This document shows, piece by piece, positions 46,266 to 55,075 of a DNA stretch of 64,000 bases. The DNA comes from Sulfurisphaera javensis. Lineage in GTDB: Archaea > Thermoproteota > Thermoprotei_A > Sulfolobales > Sulfolobaceae. The notes under the pieces were generated by a model that saw only the letters and a list, made by a program, of their open reading frames with translations, was not told the DNA's origin and made no database searches. Position 1 is the stretch's first letter, and each line of letters opens with the position of its first letter. A program made the position numbers and the translations under genes. The DNA is taken from assembly GCF_041154675.1 (NCBI RefSeq), contig NZ_AP031322.1, forward strand, positions 2,417,812 through 2,481,811, written 5' to 3'.

Positions 46266-46413
46266 ATTTCACCACCATTTTTAAATAAGTCTGATCTTTT
46301 CCTATGTGAATTCTTTCTGAATCTTCACCAACTTCAGTTACGTACAAATAGTTTCCGTTATCCTTACAATTTATTTCAACTGACAGATCATATTTGATAC
46401 ATAATTTAGTCAT
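46255..46413 (-). CDS. Small gene inside the III-D operon, overlapping cas10 (52 aa)
   Basis: Starting at ATG 46413, two bases after the stop of the upstream cas7 gene, the frame runs 52 codons (MTKLCIKYDLSVEINCKDNG, then YLYVTEVGEDSERIHIGKDQ) and ends at TAA 46257-46255, overlapping the cas10 start by 11 bp. It fills the only apparent gap in an otherwise gap-free operon. Alternating hydrophobic residues predict a small beta sheet. It has no recognised family. The tight spacing and translational overlap support a real gene, perhaps a small subunit or a regulator of Cas10 translation. Confidence 0.6.
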   Translation of the reverse strand: MTKLCIKYDLSVEINCKDNGNYLYVTEVGEDSERIHIGKDQTYLKMVVKYEG

Positions 46414-46415
46414 GG

Positions 46416-47240
46416 CTACCACTCCTCGTTAAAGTCTCTGAGTTTTCCTTTGTTTTTATTCATGAATGCTTCCAAATATTTTAACAATGAAGGGTCTTTA
46501 AGCATGAATTTAACTCTTCCAAAGCGTCTATCTGAGAACTTAAATCTACCAAGCAATTGTACTTTTCCTTCTGTCCCTTTTCTGAAACCGAAACCATATA
46601 GTATCATCCCTATTTCCTCTTGAGTTAGTGAATGGTAAACTACTTTTCCAATAAATTTACTTCCCCTCGTAACAACTTCGAACTCGCTCCCGTGGACGTT
46701 TACATAGGTTGTTTTTCCACTAGTCATTACAAAGTCTGAAAATGATACTCTACTACCTAAGCCCATGTTTCCTAAAAGATTACAAACTGGGCAAATGTTA
46801 GGGTACTCTCTCGGATCAAATTCATCTGAACGCCTATTTCTATCTGGTTTAAATATTCTAATGTAAGTTTGAGATGGTGGTGAATCGCTTCTTCTATCAA
46901 CAATGTAACAACTTCCCGGTATTGAAAGTTCTAAACGTGATCTTACCATTCCTTTTATTGTTGATCCGGGTATTACAATTTTTCCATCAGAATACTTGTT
47001 CATTAAGTAAACTTTAGGAGAGAAATAATTGCTTAAATCTGGAATAACTCCTTTTAATGCTTTTTCTACTAAATCCTCAATGTTTTCCAATGATTTTACA
47101 AGATAATAATCGTACTTCCCACTACCTACAAATAAGTAATCTGATACTACAGTCATTTCAAGTTCAATAATTCCCTCTAATCCTTTAGCATTTCTAGGAG
47201 TATATCTACTTCTTTGGATAATCGAGCTTGACATGTTCAA
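46416..47240 (-). CDS. Type III-D Cas7-like RAMP (274 aa)
   Basis: Signature [20 protein letters not shown] is near residues 87-106. A zinc-knuckle-like [21 protein letters not shown] is at about 149-169, and the thumb segment is [13 protein letters not shown]. The C-terminal G-rich region, [29 protein letters not shown], is near 220-250. The N-terminus overlaps the previous gene by 35 bp; Met3 is an alternative start. An N-terminal extension ([20 protein letters not shown]) precedes the first RAMP strand. Confidence 0.82.
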   Translation of the reverse strand: MNMSSSIIQRSRYTPRNAKGLEGIIELEMTVVSDYLFVGSGKYDYYLVKSLENIEDLVEKALKGVIPDLSNYFSPKVYLMNKYSDGKIVIPGSTIKGMVRSRLELSIPGSCYIVDRRSDSPPSQTYIRIFKPDRNRRSDEFDPREYPNICPVCNLLGNMGLGSRVSFSDFVMTSGKTTYVNVHGSEFEVVTRGSKFIGKVVYHSLTQEEIGMILYGFGFRKGTEGKVQLLGRFKFSDRRFGRVKFMLKDPSLLKYLEAFMNKNKGKLRDFNEEW

Positions 47241-48042
47241 ACGCCTCTATATAAGGTTTCATCTTTTCAAAGAATGCATCTCCTTTTTCCTTGACTGAGT
47301 TTAAATTTACTTCAACATCTTCATCTCCAATCTTACTCTTCCCCGTGGAGGTAAAGCTTAGTTCTTTGAATTTCACAAATCCAAATCCCCTACTTTTATG
47401 CCCTCCTACTTGTACGTAACCATCATGTATCATTTTCATAATTGATACTAAATAACCTATTGCGTAATTTGGTAAATTATATCCAAGCAGTTTGAAATTA
47501 AATGTTGAGCCAGGCTCAACGAACTCAACAGTTACTAATGCATGACTAGCTACTGCTCCTTCAGTTCTGCTAATTGCAATCATTGTCCTTATGCCCAATG
47601 TAGCATTTATTGGAGTTGAGTCGAAGAATCTTAAATTACCTAAAACGCTCATTGTTCCGAAAAGTTTGCAATTTAAGCAAGTATAATCCCAGAACAACTC
47701 TACTGCTCTGTCAATGATGTTCTCCCTTAAGTATTTTTGGAATTCATCGTCTTTTCTTTTGATTTTTAAGCAATAATCTTGTCCAACTCCAGTACAAACT
47801 TCAATGTTTTTTCCTCTCAATATCCTTTCTCCAGTAGATCTGAAAATCCCTTTCCATGATGAGCCTGGAATTACTGGATTACCGTCTTTATCTTTTAATA
47901 CTGTATCTCTAGCCAAGCTAGTTGGGCTTAAATCGTTTTTTCCAGCTCCTATTCTCAATGGAGAGACTGTCTCTATAACGCCTTCAAAGATAACTGTTCT
48001 AGTTAGTATGTCTTTTCTAATGAATGTGTAATCTTTCACCAT
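47206..48042 (-). CDS. Type III-D Cas7 (Csm3-like) backbone subunit (278 aa)
   Basis: The order is [27 protein letters not shown], then [19 protein letters not shown] (residues about 55-73), [46 protein letters not shown] and the G-rich [19 protein letters not shown] near 215-233. The Asp in the ARDTVLKD segment lies where Csm3 subunits carry their RNase Asp, so target-RNA cutting is plausible. It overlaps its neighbours on both sides (7 and 35 bp) in the operon. Confidence 0.86.
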   Translation of the reverse strand: MVKDYTFIRKDILTRTVIFEGVIETVSPLRIGAGKNDLSPTSLARDTVLKDKDGNPVIPGSSWKGIFRSTGERILRGKNIEVCTGVGQDYCLKIKRKDDEFQKYLRENIIDRAVELFWDYTCLNCKLFGTMSVLGNLRFFDSTPINATLGIRTMIAISRTEGAVASHALVTVEFVEPGSTFNFKLLGYNLPNYAIGYLVSIMKMIHDGYVQVGGHKSRGFGFVKFKELSFTSTGKSKIGDEDVEVNLNSVKEKGDAFFEKMKPYIEAFEHVKLDYPKK

Positions 48043-48797
48043 GATTTTATCACCTCCATTAAATCATAAGTCTTTGTCTCTTTACCGGGTTTAATTAGAG
48101 TTGCATTAGCTTGAATAAGTCTAACATAACCATAACCAACACTTTTTCTACCACCTATAAATATTCCGTCTTTCAAACTCTTAAGTAAAAATCTCATAAC
48201 CTCAACTGCTTTCTTTTTCCATTCTTCATTTTCAGAATTTATGAAATCAAGATTATATACAATCATGTTAAGTTTGAACTTAGCGTTAGGGTTAACGAAA
48301 TCAAGGGTGTATAAATGACCAGGCTGTTGGCCACCAAATACTCTGTTAATTGTGACCATTGTCCTCTGTGAAATCGAGAAGTCATCTTCAACTATTGCAT
48401 CCATTATGTAAACTCTTGCTGAAATGTCATGAAAGCCAAAGAGAATGCAAGGAATACAATATATTTCTTCTCCAGTTTTTTCGTCCTTCTTACAACTTGG
48501 ACTTTCATGATCAGTTATATCGTGAACAACGTATTTTATTTTACCCTCACTTTGTTGACTTTTCATGTAAGCTTCAGCTAAGCTTCTTAATGCTCCCTTT
48601 AATGAAGAACCTGGAATAACTGGTTTATCTTCGATTGTTAAAATTGGGTTATCTGTTGTTGCAGTAAATAGTTGAGCTTTTCCAGAACCTATTCTTAAAG
48701 GAGTTTCGTTAGTTAACACTCCTTCAATTTTAATTATGCTGTTTATTTTATCAAGGTCATAGCAATCAGACATTAACTCACCTTGAAAGTATTTCAA
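48036..48797 (-). CDS. Type III-D Cas7 (Csm3-like) backbone subunit (253 aa)
   Basis: It closely resembles the adjacent Cas7: [24 protein letters not shown], then [63 protein letters not shown] and [18 protein letters not shown] near residues 210-228. The Asp in TTDNP is a candidate RNase residue. It overlaps the small-subunit gene by 20 bp. The start is ATG 48797; an internal Met (residue 9) is an alternative. Confidence 0.86.
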   Translation of the reverse strand: MKYFQGELMSDCYDLDKINSIIKIEGVLTNETPLRIGSGKAQLFTATTDNPILTIEDKPVIPGSSLKGALRSLAEAYMKSQQSEGKIKYVVHDITDHESPSCKKDEKTGEEIYCIPCILFGFHDISARVYIMDAIVEDDFSISQRTMVTINRVFGGQQPGHLYTLDFVNPNAKFKLNMIVYNLDFINSENEEWKKKAVEVMRFLLKSLKDGIFIGGRKSVGYGYVRLIQANATLIKPGKETKTYDLMEVIKSW

Positions 48798-49170
48798 CTA
48801 GTTTCTTAAACTCTTTTACGTTATTTAGTTGAGCTCTTTTGTCTTGTAATTCCCTGGATGTTAAAGCTTCATAAATCCATTTAAAATAACCTAAAAATGT
48901 GACTGCCGTTTCATAATCTTTACCTCTTAATTTAGATAAAAGGAGACTGCCCGTTTCTTTATCAATTTCTCCTCTTCCCATTTGTCTAATTATGTAAGCT
49001 AAAAGTTCATTAATGTTCTTTCTTAATTGAAGGTAACTTAAGAGGTTTTCAACTGTGCTTTTATCAACTTCTGGCTTGTTTCCTCTTCCAGAGGGTCTTG
49101 AAGCAGAAATAGCTAATTCTGTTGCATCATCAAGCAGCTTTTCAATGCTGTTTGTCTGTTGAAGAGACAT
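48778..49170 (-). CDS. Putative Cas11 small subunit of type III-D (130 aa)
   Basis: First gene of the III-D operon. It encodes an all-helical charged protein (SIEKLLDDATELAISAS, VENLLSYLQLRKNINELLAYIIRQM, YETAVTFLGYFKWIYEAL) of the size and place of Csm2/Cas11 small subunits that line the complex. A TATA-like CTTATAAAAA on the minus strand (about 49190-49200) sits 20-30 nt before ATG 49170, giving the operon promoter and a leaderless mRNA. Assignment rests on context and fold, not on a diagnostic motif. Confidence 0.75.
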   Translation of the reverse strand: MSLQQTNSIEKLLDDATELAISASRPSGRGNKPEVDKSTVENLLSYLQLRKNINELLAYIIRQMGRGEIDKETGSLLLSKLRGKDYETAVTFLGYFKWIYEALTSRELQDKRAQLNNVKEFKKLVEILSR

Positions 49171-49672
49171 ATGAGTAATTATTCAAAACATTTTTATAAG
49201 CTTTACTCTTTCTGGAAAACTAATGTTTTCAGCGAGGTGGTAAATAGATGGGTTAAGCAGTATTTCTACTTTAGGCAAGGAACTAAATGATAGGAAAGCT
49301 TAAATAGGGGATAAGAAGTGTGGTTAATAGGAATTGGAAGAAAATCCGTTTTATTATTGTACAACCGTTTTTAGTAATGTGCTCCAAAAATGAGTGTTTT
49401 TTCAATATTTACTTAATAAAGAGAGGCAAATTGAAATATTTTTTCTACATTAACAATTGATTCGTGTGCTTGTTGCCTTATTTTAAAAGGATTTTTATCA
49501 AAATTTTATTGCCGAAAATTTTAAATACTAGTAATAATATAATATTTTTAGGGGTTGGCTATGCTCCACATAACTAATATGGTATGTATATTAATTAAAC
49601 GCTATTTTTTCCAGATATTTCAGTCAGCCGTACGTATAAGTAGTTGCTGAATGGGAAGGAGGGAGAGTCTCG
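49171..49672. other. Intergenic region between the divergent III-D and nuclease-cas6 operons
   Basis: It contains the III-D operon promoter at its left end. A possible TATA (AATAATATAATATTTT, about 49530) lies some 140 nt before the nuclease gene. A 29-codon frame from ATG 49561 ends before it and is not in frame. GGAAGGAGGGAG directly before ATG 49673 is a strong ribosome-binding site, unusual among the mostly leaderless genes here. Confidence 0.45.
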
Positions 49673-50188
49673 ATGATCTTCTTCCCAGATGTAGCTATAA
49701 CTATGCAGGACACTATAGACGTTAATGCTGAAGTGCCGTTTCAATATATAAAGTTAGACAAAAGTGTTACTGAAAAATTTAGCGTAAGCAATATAGTAAA
49801 TAGTGCACAAACAATAAGGACAGACATCAAGGTAGTTAGGACTTTGGAAGGATCTATAAGGAGAATTCTAGGATATGAGAAAGGTAAGAAAGTTTGTAAA
49901 CAAGATATCTGCGGCACCCCAGATTTTATAAAGGACAATCTCCCTGGCGAGATTAAGAGTTTGATAAGGTTTAACCACGACATACTTGATGTTGCTAAAA
50001 GACAAGCAGCATTATATGCTTGGCTTTACAACGTTAGACATGCTTACATAGCTATAGGAATTTACAAAGAGATTGACGAGCTTTATGCTTTACTTAAGAA
50101 GATTCACTTATACAAGATCGAGGTAAGGTCAACAATAAGGTACGAGGATTTGAAGAGGATTTACAACTCCTTGAAGGTGGTAGCATGA
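49673..50188 (+). CDS. Cas4-like PD-(D/E)XK nuclease without an Fe-S cluster (171 aa)
   Basis: The core GTPDFIKDNLPGEIKSLIRF gives Asp84 and Glu93-x-Lys95; VAKRQAALYAWLYNV gives the Gln motif (Gln111), as in RecB/Cas4 nucleases. Unlike Cas4 it has no C-terminal cysteine cluster; only two cysteines (CKQDIC) precede the core. Preceded by a strong GGAGGG ribosome-binding site. It overlaps the next gene by 4 bp (ATGA) and so forms an operon with the small protein and Cas6. Its role may be in crRNA or DNA end processing; the exact function is unknown. Confidence 0.72.
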   Translation: MIFFPDVAITMQDTIDVNAEVPFQYIKLDKSVTEKFSVSNIVNSAQTIRTDIKVVRTLEGSIRRILGYEKGKKVCKQDICGTPDFIKDNLPGEIKSLIRFNHDILDVAKRQAALYAWLYNVRHAYIAIGIYKEIDELYALLKKIHLYKIEVRSTIRYEDLKRIYNSLKVVA

Positions 50189-50484
50189 GGATCAAGGTTA
50201 ACAAGGTGTATTATTTATTATCAGATAAGTTAAAGAACCTTGATGACGCTGTAGCAATATTCCAGATTAGTAGTAGCTATGTCTACGTATCATCTTACCA
50301 ATTTGCTGGGTCAAGAGAGATTGAGTTTGACAGGTTCCTTTCACTTATTAGATACTTATCAAGGAGACAAAAAGCTGAAGTAAAGGTAATTAGCGTTGGG
50401 ATGAATAGGTTTATTGTAGATGTTGTCAGATTACTATTCAACACTGGAAGGAAGGACCCATGGAGAGAAATGAAGTTTATGTAA
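50185..50484 (+). CDS. Small protein of an unknown family, copy 1 (99 aa)
   Basis: It begins MRIKVNKVYYLLSDKLKNLDDAVAIFQISSSYVYVSSYQ and ends WREMKFM. A paralogue at 53499-53828 shares (K/R)VY-LSDKL, A-IFQI---Y(V/I)YV(T/S)(S/T)Y and the -RFM/KFM end. The fold looks like one ferredoxin-like or RAGNYA-like unit, with no catalytic motif. The gene is translationally coupled to the Cas4-like nuclease upstream (4 bp overlap) and to cas6 downstream (25 bp overlap). The coupling points to a role in crRNA biogenesis or in the type III complex. Confidence 0.7.
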   Translation: MRIKVNKVYYLLSDKLKNLDDAVAIFQISSSYVYVSSYQFAGSREIEFDRFLSLIRYLSRRQKAEVKVISVGMNRFIVDVVRLLFNTGRKDPWREMKFM

Positions 50485-51182
50485 TTGGTGAAGTTTTCTT
50501 AACTCCATTAACAAACGTAATAATCCCTCCTTTCAGTAGTAAAGTAGGAAGAACTATCTTAGGAGATCCAAAGGATGTTGTAGTTTCTCCATTAAAGAGG
50601 AATGGGAAATATTTGATAAAACACTCTTCTACTCCAACTTTTTTAGAGCTTGAGGCTGGAGAAGTTTATTCTTTTGAGGTAGGAGGAGAGGAAAAAAGTG
50701 TAATAAAGGAACTCAGTAAGCTTGAAGATAATTACTCCTTTTTTAATACTTATTGGAAGATTGTTGATGTTAAGTTGCAAAAAGTTGTAGTAAATAAGAG
50801 TAAGAAGATTAGGCTAGAGATTTTGACTCCAGCGTTAATTGTTAATCCTTATGTTAAGGCAAAGAGAAAAGTTTTTACAAATAAGTCATCTTTCGTGTTT
50901 TTTGTAAATCTACTTGACGTAACTGGTTTTTCAAGAAATGATGAAAGGACTCTATCGCTGTTAAAACATATTGATGAAGCGTTATGGGAGGAACCATCAA
51001 TAATGAAATATGAAAAAGTGATTTATGACGGTAAAGAGATAATTGGTATGACTGGATTGTTAAATTATTCCATAGAAAAAGATAGCGAGATTGTTTACGA
51101 AATTTTGGAAAATGCTATAGCCAAGGGAATAGGATCTTCGAGGAGGATTGGTTTTGGTAGGGTGAAGATTACTGTGGAATAG
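50460..51182 (+). CDS. cas6: Cas6 crRNA-processing endoribonuclease, second copy (240 aa)
   Basis: The N-terminal VFLTPLTNVIIPPFSSKVGRTIL matches the cas6 at 11752 ([21 protein letters not shown]). A TPALIVNPYVK strand is in the middle and the C-terminal glycine-rich loop AIAKGIGSSRRIGFGRVKITV spans residues about 218-238. It ends the operon of the Cas4-like nuclease and small protein. With two Cas6 enzymes and two repeat families (array 1 versus arrays 2-4), division of labour is plausible but cannot be read from sequence. Confidence 0.87.
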   Translation: MERNEVYVIGEVFLTPLTNVIIPPFSSKVGRTILGDPKDVVVSPLKRNGKYLIKHSSTPTFLELEAGEVYSFEVGGEEKSVIKELSKLEDNYSFFNTYWKIVDVKLQKVVVNKSKKIRLEILTPALIVNPYVKAKRKVFTNKSSFVFFVNLLDVTGFSRNDERTLSLLKHIDEALWEEPSIMKYEKVIYDGKEIIGMTGLLNYSIEKDSEIVYEILENAIAKGIGSSRRIGFGRVKITVE

Positions 51183-51532
51183 TGTTGCTATAAGAGTGTT
51201 TGTCTCTCTGTTGTTTTTCACTTACTCATGAAAAATTTTAGCCTAATTTTTCACTGAAACTGAGGTTTTCCTTTTTCCTTTACATAATTTCAGAGTACTT
51301 CTTATTTTGTTCTTGATTAATTTTTCCGCATATTATAATAATATAATAGAGTATTTATGAAAATAAAGAAGTCCTACAAGTCCCTTTCTTTATTCTTAAC
51401 ATCAATTTTTCTTCGAGTAAACTGGAAAAATACAAGTAAAACGGTTTATGTTAGCTAGAAAACAAAGACTTTTCTCCCTTTTTTCTCCTTTTTCCTTCAC
51501 AAAGTAAACAATTTTTTACGATACGTGAAAAA
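51183..51532. other. Convergent intergenic region
   Basis: T-rich on both strands, with several runs of T (TTTTTCCTTT, CCCTTTTTTCTCC) that could terminate cas6 and the convergent 51533 gene. No gene or repeat seen. Confidence 0.35.
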
Positions 51533-52417
51533 TTAGATTGTGTAAAATTCAACTATTGCCGGTTTATCTATGTAAAATGTTGTTCCCCCATGTTCTTCAT
51601 GAGAAATAGTTATCCATTGAGGTTGTAATATTATAACTCTTGGATTTTCTCTTGCTAGAAAATCCCCTCTTAAAAGTATTCCAGTAACTCTGATTGTGTG
51701 TGGTGTTGTATAATTACCCATCCTTATTACAAGTTTTTCAATCTTGTTAATCATGTACTCCTTGAATTTTTCTTTATTTCTGAAAGCAATTACTCTCCTT
51801 ATGTTTTCAATATCAGAGAATGGTACCTTATACTCTTTTCTCAGTTTTTCTCTTATTTCCTTCATAATCCTTTTTATTTCCTCAACCTCTTCTGTTGGTC
51901 TTCCTTTTGCTAATTTTTCATAATATAATCTTCTGAATTCCATGTAAAGTGGAGTAAGTCTTTCAGCTGTCCTCATTTCTTTTCCTAATTCATCTCTTAT
52001 GAATTCTTCCCATAACTGCTCGTTGTAGTCACTCGCTATGCTATCAATTAAATCGTCAGTGTCTTTAAACACTCTTATTACGCGTAGTGCTAAATCTCCT
52101 TGAAGCCTTATTCTCATTCCTTCCTTTATTTCCTTAACTTCCCAAGAGTGAAAGTTAAATCCTAAATAGTCTCTAACACCAAGGAAAAACATTCTATCTA
52201 TATGAAAACCATGAGGCCAATCCCTTACAAATATTTTTCCAGAATCATCTACACCAAAAACAAATCTTGTTCCTACAAATACGTATTCGCCCTCTGCATG
52301 AATTGCTTTAGATGTTGAAATTGCTAGGAGAGCTCTGTAATAATGATCATCAGATAAAAAGCACTCCTTATGTTTTACTAATTCATCTAAGTTATATAGT
52401 AACTTTTTGCAGTCCAT
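51533..52417 (-). CDS. Uncharacterised protein in the type III accessory region (294 aa)
   Basis: I do not recognise it. The N-terminal 110 residues are mixed (ISTSKAIHAEGEYVFVGTRFVFGVDDSGKIFVRDW, GFHIDRMFFLGVRDYLGF). A central charged helical region of about 80 residues follows (EELGKEMRTAERLTPLYMEFRRLYYEKL and VEEIKRIMKEIREKLRKEY), perhaps a coiled coil, then a beta-rich end (ITISHEEHGGTTFYIDKPAIVEFYTI). No cysteine cluster, HD, HEPN or nuclease motif is evident. It is divergent from the 52491 gene with 73 bp between and lies between the cas6 operon and csx1. It is a candidate new type III-associated protein. Confidence 0.65.
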   Translation of the reverse strand: MDCKKLLYNLDELVKHKECFLSDDHYYRALLAISTSKAIHAEGEYVFVGTRFVFGVDDSGKIFVRDWPHGFHIDRMFFLGVRDYLGFNFHSWEVKEIKEGMRIRLQGDLALRVIRVFKDTDDLIDSIASDYNEQLWEEFIRDELGKEMRTAERLTPLYMEFRRLYYEKLAKGRPTEEVEEIKRIMKEIREKLRKEYKVPFSDIENIRRVIAFRNKEKFKEYMINKIEKLVIRMGNYTTPHTIRVTGILLRGDFLARENPRVIILQPQWITISHEEHGGTTFYIDKPAIVEFYTI

Positions 52418-52490
52418 ATCTACATTTTCGTATTACTCTTTATAAATTTGTCTGATAAAATTTAAATACCACTTGTAAGAAGGAAATTGT

Positions 52491-53207
52491 ATGGATGATG
52501 TTGTTCCATATGCACTATATGAGTATTTGAGTAAGAATCACAATGTAAGCAAGGTGAAGATTAGAGAGGTTTATGAAAAATTCTACTTTGATAACGAAAT
52601 AACAGCTTTTGATATGGGAATGTCAAGTTTGGCTACTCTTGATTATTTTCTTAAAAGGGATATAAGGAGGGATCTCAAAAGATATTATTTAATAAGCTTA
52701 TTTCACACTGATATGATTACAAGATTTATTTTACCCGGAGATCTTTTTGCACATTATAATCCAGAGGATTTAATAAGGCTTGTTGAATGTAAGCCTTTGT
52801 TAAAGTTTTTGTCTATTCGCAAGAGACTTTCTCTGGGTGATTTAGCTAAGGATTTAAACAAGACCAAGTTGATTCGTATTAGCAGTGACGGTAGTAAAGA
52901 ATTTACTTTAGCCCTTTATTTTGCACTTAGGCAGATAAACTCAAGAACTTATCTAAATTCAAGTTACATAGATTCTCCTTGCACTGCATATAAATACTTA
53001 GGATGTAATCTTTCAATATTTAGAGATAGGGGATTTGAATATTTACATAGAAGTAGATTTGAAAATATTTCTTTTGAAGATACTAAACATACACTGTACC
53101 TAAATGTAAATCCAAAGTTACAAATTGTTGCTTATAATGATAGCGGATTTAATAGGAAGTATGAATTGAGAAGGGAGGGAAAGTATCGCGTGATTAAGAG
53201 AATTTAG
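52491..53207 (+). CDS. Uncharacterised protein in the type III accessory region (238 aa)
   Basis: No recognised family. The N-terminal half is helical (DVVPYALYEYLSKNHNVSKVKIREVYEKFY, MSSLATLDYFLKRDIRRDLKRYY). A middle section contains FHTDMITRFILPGDLFAHYNPEDL, and the end is beta-rich and basic. A TATA-like TTTAAATA near 52461 is about 28 nt before ATG 52491, so the mRNA is likely leaderless. Context (Csx1, helicase, two cas6-associated small proteins) suggests a CRISPR accessory role. The motif FHTD is noted, but I cannot tie it to a known enzyme. Confidence 0.62.
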   Translation: MDDVVPYALYEYLSKNHNVSKVKIREVYEKFYFDNEITAFDMGMSSLATLDYFLKRDIRRDLKRYYLISLFHTDMITRFILPGDLFAHYNPEDLIRLVECKPLLKFLSIRKRLSLGDLAKDLNKTKLIRISSDGSKEFTLALYFALRQINSRTYLNSSYIDSPCTAYKYLGCNLSIFRDRGFEYLHRSRFENISFEDTKHTLYLNVNPKLQIVAYNDSGFNRKYELRREGKYRVIKRI

Positions 53208-53366
53208 CGATTTTTCTAGGCAAATCCAAGGATGTTTAAAAATGTTTTTCTCAGAAAATGTTTATTACCCCTCTTATTTTTTCTCCTTTTTTGTCTCCTT
53301 GTATAAATACAAACTTTGTTTTTCACGTAAGAAAATGTTTAAATAATAGCATTGTGACTATCTATT

Positions 53367-53471
53367 ATGCAAGTCCAAGTAGTTGAGAAGAAGTATACCA
53401 TCCCTCCGGAGGAAAGCCTTAAGGAGAGAGTAGTAGATCTAACTACAATGGGGAGGAGAGCAATAGATTAA
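53367..53471 (+). CDS. Very small protein with its own leaderless promoter (34 aa)
   Basis: ATG 53367 opens a 34-codon frame (MQVQVVEKKYTIPPEESLKE, then RVVDLTTMGRRAID) ending at TAA 53469-53471. A TATA-like TTTAAATA at 53338-53345 is 22-29 nt upstream, the classical leaderless spacing. It is followed by CCCCTCCCTTTTTT and the second copy of the small cas6-linked family. The composition resembles the short N-terminal tails of antitoxins, but no family can be named. It may be co-transcribed with 53499-53828. Confidence 0.45.
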   Translation: MQVQVVEKKYTIPPEESLKERVVDLTTMGRRAID

Positions 53472-53498
53472 ACCCCTCCCTTTTTTATGGTGATTGAT

Positions 53499-53828
53499 AT
53501 GAAGCTAACAATCCCTATGAAGAGAGTTTACTTAACACTCTCTGACAAACTTTACAAAGACTTTCCCGCATTGATCTTTCAAATTAATGACGTATACATT
53601 TACGTTACTACATATAAGCCGTCTCTGGATAAGAAATCTAAAACAATGGTTGTGCCTTTACATGATGCAATAATTACAATTAGGGTGATTGAGAGAAAGG
53701 AAAAGCAAAGGGCTAAGGTCGTTAGTTCTAAAGGGTATGAGTTATTAGCTGAAATTATAACAAACCGCCTTGAGAAAATGAGAAGTTTAGAAGAGAGGGA
53801 GTATTACAAAAATTTGAGGTTCATGTAG
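53499..53828 (+). CDS. Small protein of an unknown family, copy 2 (109 aa)
   Basis: Paralogue of 50185-50484: MKRVYLTLSDKLYKDFPALIFQINDVYIYVTTYK aligns with NKVYYLLSDKLKNLDDAVAIFQISSSYVYVSSYQ, and the end YYKNLRFM with WREMKFM. The start was placed at ATG 53499 because GGTGAT lies 8 nt upstream; the frame also opens at ATG 53487. Its 3' end overlaps csx1 by 8 bp, convergent. Two copies near Cas6 and Csx1 in the same locus suggest a real family connected with type III function. Confidence 0.65.
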   Translation: MKLTIPMKRVYLTLSDKLYKDFPALIFQINDVYIYVTTYKPSLDKKSKTMVVPLHDAIITIRVIERKEKQRAKVVSSKGYELLAEIITNRLEKMRSLEEREYYKNLRFM

Positions 53829-55044
53829 AAAATATATCTACCCCTAGCAAATCCTTTAATATATCTTTTTTACTCTCGTCATAAGAAACGTATATCATGT
53901 TACTCTCCTTCTTCAGTATAACAGCATCTTTAATTAATCCTGCATGAGCCATAAAGTTTCTTTCTAATTTATCTTCGCTTTCCTCTTCCACGGACTGAAT
54001 TGAAGAATTCGCATTCTCTTTTCTCTCCTTCTTTTCATAGACTGAAAAATACGATGCTTCTTCTCCTTCCTTTAATTTTTTCTTTCCTAAATTATACACG
54101 TTATTTAGCTCACTATAAATTAGCGTTTTTTGTGCATCAATCTTAAATATCTCATCAGTTAAATGACTTAACTCTTTTGTGCTAACCCATTTCTTTGGTT
54201 TAACTTTACTACAAACGTAATCATAAATTATTTCTCCCCAAACGTTATCCTCACTTAAGTAACTCAAGTTTTTAACATCTGAAGAGATTAATAAAACGTT
54301 ATTTTCTATCCTCACGCTTAACGTATAGTCTGGTATTTTATTTTCTTTACATAAATTGTAAAGGGGAAGTAAAGCGTTGTATTTCAGAGAGAGGACAGTG
54401 GCTCTCTTTTTCTTATCCAGGATTTTTGTTTCATCCACAGAATTATAATCAAAATATTGTTTAGAGTAAGAAAGTACTTCAGTATATGTGAAAACTCTGT
54501 TTACTGGATCTGTTGGAATGAAGTTTATTACTTTAAGCTTTAAAGACAAGAATGAGGTTAAGCGAGATAAAACGTATAGGGTTAAAGCACCAAGGTAGTT
54601 AACTCCATGAGTAATATCTAGGATAACCTCTTCTTTATCCTTCAATCTTTTGTAAAGCTCTAATGTTAAGATTCCTCTTATAAACTCAGTTGGTATGTAA
54701 CGATCCTCTACTCTGCCATATTCATAATTTCCATATTTCCCAATTGCTGGCAAAACGATAACATCGGCTTGCAAATCTATGTTTTTCAGAATGCAATTTA
54801 CGTATTCTTCAATCTTCTTTTTCCAACTTTCATAATCTGAGGGAAGAGAAGTTGGTAAGCACTTAACGACATTTGAGTTTTCATTTACTCTTGGTGTTAA
54901 AATTGAATCTAAAGTAATTACAATTAACTTGCTAACATCTTTATAGCAAACAGCACTAAGGAAACCTTTCTTTTCTTCTCCGCAAACATACTTTGCCTCT
55001 CTCCATCCAGTTGGATCTCCCCAAGTTGAAATGTAAATTGGCAT
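53821..55044 (-). CDS. csx1: Csx1 CARF-HEPN ribonuclease (407 aa)
   Basis: Csx1 is activated by cyclic oligoadenylate and degrades RNA, the main immune effector downstream of Cas10. The N-terminal CARF domain starts MPIYISTWGDPTGWREAKYVC and includes the family motif EEVILDITHGVNYLGALTLY near residues 139-158. The C-terminal HEPN domain carries the RNase motif RNFMAH (Arg362, His367), an R-x4-H pair. The length is typical of Sulfolobus Csx1. It follows the helicase gene by 31 bp on the same strand, probably as one operon. Confidence 0.88.
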   Translation of the reverse strand: MPIYISTWGDPTGWREAKYVCGEEKKGFLSAVCYKDVSKLIVITLDSILTPRVNENSNVVKCLPTSLPSDYESWKKKIEEYVNCILKNIDLQADVIVLPAIGKYGNYEYGRVEDRYIPTEFIRGILTLELYKRLKDKEEVILDITHGVNYLGALTLYVLSRLTSFLSLKLKVINFIPTDPVNRVFTYTEVLSYSKQYFDYNSVDETKILDKKKRATVLSLKYNALLPLYNLCKENKIPDYTLSVRIENNVLLISSDVKNLSYLSEDNVWGEIIYDYVCSKVKPKKWVSTKELSHLTDEIFKIDAQKTLIYSELNNVYNLGKKKLKEGEEASYFSVYEKKERKENANSSIQSVEEESEDKLERNFMAHAGLIKDAVILKKESNMIYVSYDESKKDILKDLLGVDIFST

Positions 55045-55075
55045 AAGAAATAATTATAAGAGGAAAAATAAAATT

